Shown here one piece after another: positions 58,685-64,000 of a DNA stretch of 64,000 bases. Source of the stretch: Chloroflexota bacterium. GTDB lineage: Bacteria > Chloroflexota > Anaerolineae > B4-G1 > SLSP01. The DNA lies in assembly GCA_029555965.1 (NCBI GenBank), contig JAKQHY010000081.1, positions 28,483-92,482 of the forward strand. The letters run 5' to 3'. The notes under the pieces were generated by a model. It made no database searches and had not been told where the DNA came from. It saw nothing but the letters and a program-made list of their open reading frames with translations. Position 1 is the first letter of the stretch. Every line of letters begins with the position of its first letter. The position numbers and the translations under genes were made by a program.

Positions 58685-59785
58685 TTACTTTGGCGGCAGG
58701 GGAGGCGGGACGGCACCGAACAGGCTGGACAGGTCGGCGACTTCGCCGGCTTTAGTCCAGGTGGCCATACCGGCCTTCCAGACCAACGTGTCGCGCGTGA
58801 TCTGGCCGGACTGGACGTACTGCTGAAGCGTCGCCATGTCGTAAGGCCCGGCCTGCTGCCCGCCGATGGCGACGTGGAACGACGCGGCCTGCGGCAGGGG
58901 CGGCGGCGCGGCGGGCGCCTGCGCCATTTGCTGTTGCTGCTGCATGGATTGACCGAGCATCTGCCCGGCGGCGCCGCCCAGCGCGATCCCGGTGGCGAGG
59001 TTCATCCCCTGCCCGCCGGCGCCCGGATTCTGCGCGGCGTCGCGGATGGCCTGCGCGCTCTGATACTGCATGTACGCCTGCATATTGCCGATGGCGCCCA
59101 TCGCCGCGCGGGCGTCAATGGCCTTGGCGGTCTCTTCGGTGGGCGAGATGGAGTCAATGTACAGCGAGTTCAAGGTGACGCCGCGGGACGCAAATTCCTC
59201 GGCGGCCTTGGCGCGCACCCCCGCGCTCAGTTCCTCTACGAAGGCAGCCAGGTCAATGATGGACTTCTTCATCTCCCCGATCAGATCGGTGATCTTGGTC
59301 AGGATGATGCTGCGGAAGAACCCTTCAATGTCCCGCGTGCTGTAGAGATTCTGCGTGCCGACGACCTTCGCCACAAACAACTGCGGATCGGTGATCTGGA
59401 TGGCGTACTTGCCGTAGCCGGTCACGCGCGCCATGCCTAGTTCCGGGTCGCGGATGGTGATGGGCTGCGGCGTCCCCCACTTCATGTCCTGCAATTCACG
59501 GGTGGTCACGAAGTACACTTCCGCCGTGAAGGGGCTTTGCCCGGAGAACGCCTTGCCGATCAAATCCGCCAGGAAGGGGACGTTGGCGGTGGTGATGGTG
59601 TGCCGCCCCGGCCCAAACGCATCCAGCGCCTTCCCGTCGCGGAAGAAAATGGCGGTTTGGGATTCCCGCACGATCAACTGGCTGCCGATGCGGAAGTCGC
59701 CGGAACCGCGCTCCGGGAAGCGGTGGACGATTTCTTCCTTTTTCTCGTCAATAAACTCGATGATGTCAAAAATACGTCGTGACAT
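58685..59785 (-). CDS. SPFH-domain (YdjI-like) protein with C-terminal GYF domain
   Basis: The 366-residue protein has an N-terminal SPFH/'virion core protein' domain ('SQLIVRESQTAIFFRDGKAL', 'GPGRHTITTANVPFL'), a helical region with 'GVTLNSLYIDSISPTEETAK', a Gly/Gln/Pro-rich linker with a poly-Gln run ('SMQQQQQMAQ'), and a GYF_2-type domain from about residue 308 ('HVAIGGQQAGPYDMATLQQY', then 'TLVWKAGMATWTKAG'). There is no signal or transmembrane helix. SPFH proteins scaffold membrane microdomains. The partner gene lies directly upstream in one operon (about 18 bases). Confidence 0.88.
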   Translation of the reverse strand: MSRRIFDIIEFIDEKKEEIVHRFPERGSGDFRIGSQLIVRESQTAIFFRDGKALDAFGPGRHTITTANVPFLADLIGKAFSGQSPFTAEVYFVTTRELQDMKWGTPQPITIRDPELGMARVTGYGKYAIQITDPQLFVAKVVGTQNLYSTRDIEGFFRSIILTKITDLIGEMKKSIIDLAAFVEELSAGVRAKAAEEFASRGVTLNSLYIDSISPTEETAKAIDARAAMGAIGNMQAYMQYQSAQAIRDAAQNPGAGGQGMNLATGIALGGAAGQMLGQSMQQQQQMAQAPAAPPPLPQAASFHVAIGGQQAGPYDMATLQQYVQSGQITRDTLVWKAGMATWTKAGEVADLSSLFGAVPPPLPPK

Positions 59786-59803
59786 GATACTATACCTCCC
59801 TTA

Positions 59804-60325
59804 TTAGACTGACGTGGTGCCGCGCAGTACTTCGGCTCGTTCATCGAAGGTGGTGTTCGCTTCACGGGCCAGGTCGCGGATGAGTAGAATGGGCGAGCGC
59901 GGATCCTCGCCCTCGACGTTCTGTCGGGCGTTGGCGATCGCGTTCTCAATGCGTTCAACGTAGCCGACCAACGCGTTGTCAAATTCGTACACCCGATCCA
60001 GGTCGTCTTCTTTGACCTTGACTGCGTCGAACAGGCCGCCGTAGCCGTAGGCCGCGGTGCGCACCCGGTCAATGAAGGTTTGAATCTGGGTGGCGGCGCT
60101 GCCGGTCTCATCCAGCAGATCGAATTTGCCGGCCCCGATGAGGTCTTGTTGCAGGCTGTCCAGTTGAGCCTTCACCGTGCGCATCCGGCTGGCGATGGCT
60201 TCCCGCAACAGTTTGTCCGCCTCGCGCCGTTCCTCTTTTTCCTTGTAGCCCTTGTATCCTGGAATTTTGGCTAACAGATTTTCAACGCCGCTCATATCAC
60301 CTTTTACTTGATCTAACAGACTCAT
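59804..60325 (-). CDS. helical partner protein of the SPFH gene, unknown function
   Basis: The 173-residue protein has AGGAGG before the ATG. It is largely helical: 'PGYKGYKEKEERREADKLLR' near the start, then 'MRTVKAQLDSLQQDLIGAG' and 'EFDNALVGYVERIENAIANA', which suggest coiled coils. There is no signal peptide. It precedes the SPFH-GYF gene with a conserved-looking order, so the two probably act together at the membrane. The family is not named here. Its own promoter is clear. Confidence 0.8.
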   Translation of the reverse strand: MSLLDQVKGDMSGVENLLAKIPGYKGYKEKEERREADKLLREAIASRMRTVKAQLDSLQQDLIGAGKFDLLDETGSAATQIQTFIDRVRTAAYGYGGLFDAVKVKEDDLDRVYEFDNALVGYVERIENAIANARQNVEGEDPRSPILLIRDLAREANTTFDERAEVLRGTTSV

Positions 60326-60367
60326 GGTGTTCCTCCTGAATGGGTTTCATTGGATAACAACACTTTC

Positions 60368-60396
60368 ATTGTAGCATGAACCATGAAAAGGTACAA
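60368..60396 (-). promoter_or_regulatory. promoter of the SPFH operon
   Basis: On the minus strand TTGTAC (60396-60391), 17 bases, TACAAT (60373-60368), with a TGc extension before the -10. Confidence 0.7.
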
Positions 60397-60447
60397 ACCT
60401 TTATCACTACGTGATTTGATAGCGAAAGTTGTATGCTAGGGAGCGCC

Positions 60448-60987
60448 TCAACTCGCAGGGCGCTCAAATTCCTTCAGCCATGCCAGTGTTTTCTTGGGGA
60501 GTCCATCGCGGCTGAGGTCGTTCACTTCCCACAGCGTGACCTGGGCCAGGGTTTTAAACACGTCGGCTTCGGGATGGGACTTGTAGATGATGGTGCCCAG
60601 GACGAGGTTTGGTCCTAAGATGGCCCGCATCACCACATCGCGGAAGGGTGAAGAGAGCAGTTCCATTTTGCCGATCTCATCTATCACCACAATTTTCCCG
60701 GCTCGCATTGCGCTTTCGATGGCCGCGACGCCCACATCGCGCAGGATAGCAGTGTCCACGCCGTAACGCCCCACACGCGGATAATTCGAGCCGCGTAAGT
60801 CTTTGTGGGAAAAAATGACTTTTTTCCCGTCCAGCGTGGTCAGTTCAAAGCCCTTGCGTCCGCCAGGGCCGAAGATTTCCTCGGTGTAGAAACCGCCTGC
60901 GCGGTTTCCCAATTGCGCCACGACCTTGCGGATGATGGTAGTCTTGCCGCAGGCCGGATGTCCGGTGAGTAAGAGTGTTTTTCCCAT
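60448..60987 (-). CDS. THEP1-type nucleoside-triphosphatase
   Basis: The start is set at ATG 60987, which gives 179 residues; the longer open frame upstream covers the promoter. The P-loop is 'LLLTGHPACGKTTIIRKV', Walker B 'KIVVIDEIGKMELLS', with 'GGFYTEEIFGPGGRKGFEL' after the first helix, the THEP1/NTPase family signature. Members hydrolyse NTPs with broad specificity and are small soluble proteins. No Shine-Dalgarno sequence lies before the ATG. Confidence 0.9.
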   Translation of the reverse strand: MGKTLLLTGHPACGKTTIIRKVVAQLGNRAGGFYTEEIFGPGGRKGFELTTLDGKKVIFSHKDLRGSNYPRVGRYGVDTAILRDVGVAAIESAMRAGKIVVIDEIGKMELLSSPFRDVVMRAILGPNLVLGTIIYKSHPEADVFKTLAQVTLWEVNDLSRDGLPKKTLAWLKEFERPAS

Positions 60988-60995
60988 TGGTGTAG

Positions 60996-61023
60996 AGTAT
61001 AGTACGAATTGATGTAAGGACAA
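60996..61023 (-). promoter_or_regulatory. promoter of a probably leaderless THEP1 mRNA
   Basis: On the minus strand TTGTCC (61023-61018), 16 bases, TATACT (61001-60996), then only eight bases to the ATG and no Shine-Dalgarno sequence. Confidence 0.6.
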
Positions 61024-61098
61024 CACGATTATTCTCAATGGTGCTATAGATGATGGCATTGCCATATCCCATTGGGTTTTCTGATTTGTGTGGACTGG

Positions 61099-61104
61099 TA
61101 TACT
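61099..61104 (+). promoter_or_regulatory. extended -10 promoter for the HAM1-like gene
   Basis: TGGTATACT: TATACT at 61099-61104 with TGg in front, about 54 bases before the start. The -35 is not clear. It is divergent from the THEP1 promoter. Confidence 0.5.
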
Positions 61105-61157
61105 TGGGAGTGAAAAATCGGTTTTAAGAAATTGGTCAGAGGAGTTGGCAGTAAAAA

Positions 61158-61763
61158 ATGGATTTTGAGAAACCCCTATTGCTTGGCACGGCCAATCCAA
61201 CGAAGGTGGCCCTCTTTCAGGACTTTCTGGCGGATTTGCCCCTGACGCTGTTGACCTTGACGGACCTGGGCATCGCGTTGGACGTGGAAGAGTCCGCGCC
61301 GACGCCGGAAGCGAACGCTGTGCTCAAAGCGCGCGCCTACTTCGCCGCCGCGCACGTTCCCACGTTCGCTGTGGACGCCGGGCTGGAAATCGCCCGCTTC
61401 CCTGCCGACCAGCAGCCGGGCGTCTACGTCCGCCGGATTCGCGGCATTGAAGCGCGCGCCTCGGACGCAGAACTACTGGCGCACTACCGCGCCGCATTGT
61501 TACAAATCGGCGGCGAAAGTCCCGCGTGCTGGGTGGTGGGGATGGCGTTGCAGGTGGATGCGGAGCGGCTGGTCTCGGCCACGTACCGGCTGGATGGAAT
61601 TCTCACCGCGCAGCCGTGCGCCACCCTCAGCCCCGGCGCGCCGTTAGGTTCCCTGATGCGCGACGTGGCGACGGGCCGCTGCTTTGCGGAGATGCTCCCC
61701 CACGAGCGTCCTGACGCGGCGTGGATCAATGCCTTTATCCGGCAGCACTATGAACTTGTTTGA
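61158..61763 (+). CDS. RdgB/HAM1-like non-canonical purine NTP pyrophosphatase
   Basis: The 201-residue protein has AGAGGAG before ATG 61158. 'LLLGTANPTKVALFQDFL' is the ITPase start motif (T/S-x-N-x-x-K), followed by 'EESAPTPEANAVLKARAYF' and 'TFAVDAGLEIARF', which correspond to the conserved ENA..KA and D-(D/A)-SGL segments (SGL reads AGL here). It would remove dITP, XTP and related nucleotides. The active-site changes (A for S) and short C-terminus mean it may be a divergent member. The next gene overlaps or follows closely. Confidence 0.8.
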   Translation: MDFEKPLLLGTANPTKVALFQDFLADLPLTLLTLTDLGIALDVEESAPTPEANAVLKARAYFAAAHVPTFAVDAGLEIARFPADQQPGVYVRRIRGIEARASDAELLAHYRAALLQIGGESPACWVVGMALQVDAERLVSATYRLDGILTAQPCATLSPGAPLGSLMRDVATGRCFAEMLPHERPDAAWINAFIRQHYELV

Positions 61764-61770
61764 AACTTCA

Positions 61771-61807
61771 AGAGAGTTTCACGCAAAGGCGCAAAGACGC
61801 AAAGTGA
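61771..61807. repeat. CACGCAAAGGCGCAAAG repeat at the methyltransferase start
   Basis: 'GTTTCACGCAAAGGCGCAAAG' type units, the same class as at 25.3 and 26.6 kb, one arm only. It lies upstream of the chosen GTG start. Confidence 0.8.
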
Positions 61808-61827
61808 CGCGGGAGGCCCTGCATGGG

Positions 61828-62859
61828 GTGAACGTCTTTGCGTTGACGACGCGCGGCCTTGAGGGTGTGGCGGCGGCAGAAATGGCCGTTCTGCCCGGCG
61901 TCTGCGTGCGTGATATTGCCTACCGCCGGGTCACGGCTGCGTGTTCTGGCGATCTTGCCCCACTCTTGGGTCTGCGCACTGTGGATGATGTCTTCCTCGA
62001 TGTAGCCATGTGGAATGGCCTGACCCGCCAGCGCGACGCCCTCTCCAGATTTCGTCAGCAAGCCGCCCGCCTCGACCTCCGCTCTGCCGCCGTCCTGCGC
62101 CCCCTTCGTCCTCAGTCCTCAGTCCTCAGTCCTCAGTCCTTTTCCCTCACCGTCAACTTCGTCGGCAAGCGCAACTATACCACTGACGAGATCAAGCAAA
62201 TCTGCGCAGAAGCCATCATCGCCCGCCACGACTGGATGTACACGCCCGACGACGAAGCCGCCGACCTGAATGTGCGGCTTTTCATTGAGCACGAGACGGC
62301 TGTGGTGGGCGTGCGTTTGGGGATGCGCCCTCTGCACCGGCGCGCGTACAAGCAGGAGCACGTCCTGGGATCGCTGAAGCCGCCGGTGGCCGCCGCACTG
62401 CTGCGCTTGGCGGGGGTGCAGCCTGGAATGTGCGTGCTCGATCCGTGCTGCGGGGCAGGGACGATTCTGGTTGAGGCGACGGCAGCGGGGATGTACGCCA
62501 TCGGAGGGGACGTGGCGGTGGAGGCATTATGTGCGGCGCGGACTAATGTGGAGGCGGCGGGCGTAGGGTTGTCGCTGCGGCGCTGGGATGCGCGGCGACT
62601 ACCGCTGGCCGCTGCCTCGGTGGATGCGGTGATCTCCAATCCGCCGTGGGGCCGCGCCGTGGACGTGACGGCAGACCTGGCGGACTTCTACCGCGCGCTC
62701 TGTGCGGAGATTCGCCGGGTGCTCAAGCCCGGCGGGAAGGCAGCGCTGCTCACCGGCGTCCCGGAACTGGTACAACTTCCCAATCTGCGATTGCAAACCC
62801 GGCTGGAAATCAGCCTTTTTGGGCAGCAGCCGGAGATTCTCGTTTTCTCAGCGGATTGA
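61828..62859 (+). CDS. THUMP-domain class I rRNA/tRNA methyltransferase
   Basis: The start is uncertain: ATG 61750 overlaps the previous gene but its first 26 codons would translate a CACGCAAAGG repeat, so GTG 61828 (GGGAGG upstream), giving 343 residues, is preferred. The N-terminal ferredoxin-like/THUMP part has 'VFALTTRGLEGVAAAEM', then a Rossmann methyltransferase with motif I 'MCVLDPCCGAGTILVEA' (about 200-215) and motif IV 'VISNPPWGRAVD' (about 268). It fits the RlmL/TrmN (Trm14) group that makes m2G in rRNA or tRNA. At 62107-62145 a CCTCAGTCCTCAG repeat is translated in frame ('PQSSVLSPQS'). Confidence 0.85.
   Translation: MNVFALTTRGLEGVAAAEMAVLPGVCVRDIAYRRVTAACSGDLAPLLGLRTVDDVFLDVAMWNGLTRQRDALSRFRQQAARLDLRSAAVLRPLRPQSSVLSPQSFSLTVNFVGKRNYTTDEIKQICAEAIIARHDWMYTPDDEAADLNVRLFIEHETAVVGVRLGMRPLHRRAYKQEHVLGSLKPPVAAALLRLAGVQPGMCVLDPCCGAGTILVEATAAGMYAIGGDVAVEALCAARTNVEAAGVGLSLRRWDARRLPLAAASVDAVISNPPWGRAVDVTADLADFYRALCAEIRRVLKPGGKAALLTGVPELVQLPNLRLQTRLEISLFGQQPEILVFSAD
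62107..62145. repeat. in-frame CTCAGTC tandem repeat inside the methyltransferase
   Basis: About four CCTCAGT/CCTCAGTCC units are in frame with the methyltransferase coding sequence; the complementary class (GGACTGAGG) is intergenic at 51535-51565. Confidence 0.8.
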
Positions 62860-62910
62860 ACGGATTGGAACGGATTTTTTCGTTGAATCCGTTCAATCCG
62901 TTGAGGCTAC
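62854..62910. repeat. AACGGATTGAACGGAT hairpin repeat
   Basis: 'GCGGATTGAACGGATTGGAA' is answered by 'GAATCCGTTCAATCCGTTGA', filling the gap between the methyltransferase and the convergent ECF gene. Confidence 0.8.
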
Positions 62911-62915
62911 CTGCG

Positions 62916-63473
62916 TTACAAATCCGCGCCCTTCTTCTTTCCCACCTCAATCCGCTGCCACGCGGCGACGACGGCCAGGGTCAGGACGGCGGCCAACGCC
63001 GCTTCCGGCAGGCCGTTGGTCACACCGATTGTCCCGATGACTTCCCAGGGCACCAGCTTTTGCAGGCCGATGACGCCAAGCACCAGGACCGTGTTCGTCA
63101 GACTTCCGGCAATCCCGGCGGCGATGATGGCCGGGACGCGCCGGCGTTCCAACGCGCGGTAAACCAGCCACGTCACCGGGCCGATGAAAAGGCGCGGCAG
63201 GACGGAGAGCAGCGGGTTGGTGAACCAGGCGTCGGAGGGGTTGCGGGGCATGATGGCTGCCTGGAGCATGCTGGAGATGCCGAAGATGAGGCCGACGCCC
63301 GCGCCCACCCACGGGCCTTCCAGGATCGCCCCGATGATAACCGGGACGTGCAGCGTGGTCATCGAGATGCCGGCGAACCACGTGATAAGGCCGAGCGGCG
63401 TGAAGCTCAGCAAAACCGAGATGGCCCCTAAAACTCCGGTAATGATAATTTTACGAGTGCGTGTGCTTGACAT
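62916..63473 (-). CDS. ECF transporter S component
   Basis: The 185-residue protein has GGAGGAAAA before the ATG. There are five to six hydrophobic helices; the start 'RTRKIIITGVLGAISVLLSF' carries the basic patch and A-x-x-x-A-like packing typical of S components, which bind a vitamin and dock onto the shared EcfT/EcfA energising module. 'VPVIIGAILEGPWVGAGVGL' is the second typical segment. No EcfA or EcfT genes and no riboswitch are nearby, so the vitamin cannot be named. It is downstream of the acnX-type gene on the same strand. Confidence 0.85.
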   Translation of the reverse strand: MSSTRTRKIIITGVLGAISVLLSFTPLGLITWFAGISMTTLHVPVIIGAILEGPWVGAGVGLIFGISSMLQAAIMPRNPSDAWFTNPLLSVLPRLFIGPVTWLVYRALERRRVPAIIAAGIAGSLTNTVLVLGVIGLQKLVPWEVIGTIGVTNGLPEAALAAVLTLAVVAAWQRIEVGKKKGADL

Positions 63474-63492
63474 AAGTTTTCCTCCTTAAAGA

Positions 63493-63552
63493 TAGTCTCA
63501 ACGGATTGAACGGATGCAACGGAAAGAATTCGTTAAATCCGTTGAGAAAGTT
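63493..63552. repeat. AACGGATTGAACGGAT hairpin repeat forming the acnX gene end
   Basis: 'CTCAACGGATTGAACGGATG' is answered by 'TTCGTTAAATCCGTTGAG'. On the minus strand it encodes the last 15 or so codons and the stop of the acnX-type gene. Confidence 0.8.
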
Positions 63553-63995
63553 TGTGTTACGATCAGATTTTTTTTGACCTGCACCTGTTCGTTGTTGACC
63601 GTGACGTAATCCCCTGTGTGAATTTCCTCGATGGGAAGCTGATCCACCATCGGGATGTCCGCAATGATGGCGCCGACGGCGACAATCGGCTCGCTTTCGG
63701 CGTTGAGGATGGCGGCGGGCGCGACACCGTTGACCGCAAGCTGGTAGAGGATGTACGATCCCACCGTGCTGCCCTTGCCGGTAGGAAAGACGAGCACCTT
63801 CCCCGCCACGCATTGCCCTTCCAACGGATGTTCTTTCTCGGTGACGATGCCCGTGTTGCCATCTACCCCGCCCAGGAAGCCGATGGGCGCGGGCGAAACG
63901 AGCGCTGTGCCTTCAGCGCGCCCGGCGCGAATCACCCGACCGGTGAAGGAGAGGGGGTGAGGGGGTGAGGGGGGGAGGGGGGGAGGGGGAGACAA
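63498..63995 (-). CDS. aconitase X swivel (small) subunit, start uncertain or off window
   Basis: The open frame reaches the right edge. The conserved part matches the AcnX small-subunit/DUF126 swivel domain: 'GRVIRAGRAEGTALVS', 'GFLGGVDGNTGIVTEKEHPL', 'VLVFPTGKGSTVGSYILYQL', 'PAAILNAESEPIVAVGAIIA'. AcnX enzymes are hydrolyases, for example phosphomevalonate dehydratase in the archaeal mevalonate route or cis-3-hydroxyproline dehydratase. The large subunit would be expected just outside the window. The N-terminus is a GA/CT repeat (63950-64000), so the real start may be GTG 63935 (145 residues). The last residues ('STDLTNSFRCIRSIR') are translated repeat. Confidence 0.8.
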   Translation of the reverse strand: MSPPPPLPPSPPHPLSFTGRVIRAGRAEGTALVSPAPIGFLGGVDGNTGIVTEKEHPLEGQCVAGKVLVFPTGKGSTVGSYILYQLAVNGVAPAAILNAESEPIVAVGAIIADIPMVDQLPIEEIHTGDYVTVNNEQVQVKKNLIVTQTFSTDLTNSFRCIRSIR

Positions 63996-64000
63996 GGTGA
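63950..64000. repeat. GGGGGTGAGGGGG array at the right edge
   Basis: Purine-rich units on the plus strand up to the end of the window, overlapping the presumed start of the acnX-type gene. Confidence 0.8.

Overview
The window looks like a chromosomal segment of a GC-rich, large-genome filamentous-type Chloroflexota (Anaerolineae, Caldilineae or Ardenticatenia level). The assignment is an inference. It rests on a DUF2298 'Chlor_Arch_YYY' membrane protein, a T-box leader, a giant secreted subtilase ending in a YLPLV-type tail, a kinase-FHA protein, and intergenic gaps packed with short tandem repeats. No rRNA, tRNA, CRISPR array, phage or plasmid module was seen.

Layout. 1-3.4 kb: end of an ATPase/TPR regulator, a LysM protein and a Ser/Thr kinase with an FHA domain. 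3.4-5 kb: MsrPQ repair of oxidised periplasmic methionine. 5.2-9.2 kb: a lipoprotein and a helicase-less type ISP-like restriction-modification enzyme. 9.5-13.4 kb (minus): a sugar operon with a GH4 glycosidase, a BadF-type sugar kinase and a flavoprotein. 14.2-22.2 kb (minus): UPF0158-nucleotidyltransferase fusion, YgiQ radical SAM protein, PlsC, a HAD phosphatase, a secreted protein, RsgA and an ABC-F ATPase. Ahead of the ABC-F gene is what reads as a translation-attenuation leader: short ORF, mutually exclusive hairpins and two intrinsic terminators. 22.8-30.3 kb: two polytopic membrane proteins around a NahK-like kinase, a zinc-ribbon protein and a Wzz/CpsD pair. 30.4-42.2 kb (minus): a cytidylate-kinase-like protein and a 3518-residue secreted subtilase with carboxypeptidase-regulatory, Kelch-like, PKD and InlB-type repeats. 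42.6-51.5 kb: a T-box leader with a GUC (Val) specifier driving an archaeal-type valS, a small-protein/retropepsin pair, a [4Fe-4S] APS reductase, an epimerase, a RAYT transposase, and then a second, bacterial-type valS. 51.5-58.6 kb: a conserved unknown, DnaQ-DinG, PlsX, FabF and a NERD-like protein. 58.7-64 kb: SPFH-GYF with a partner, THEP1 NTPase, RdgB/HAM1, a THUMP methyltransferase, an ECF transporter S component and an AcnX swivel subunit.

Two repeat phenomena run through the window. (1) At least eight sequence classes of short-period (about 7-13 nt) degenerate tandem repeats, often with a reverse-complement arm, fill the gaps. In several places they encroach in frame on coding sequence (valS, ABC-F, THUMP methyltransferase, cysH and acnX ends). 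(2) Three 175-196 bp elements with terminal inverted repeats share an inner pattern with the short repeats beside the RAYT gene: a palindrome around CTGAAG, a central hairpin, then a palindrome around CTTTAG. This suggests a RAYT-linked mobile hairpin family.

The strongest candidates for new biology are the ABC-F attenuator, the dual valS arrangement with a T-box on only one copy, and the nested hairpin elements.
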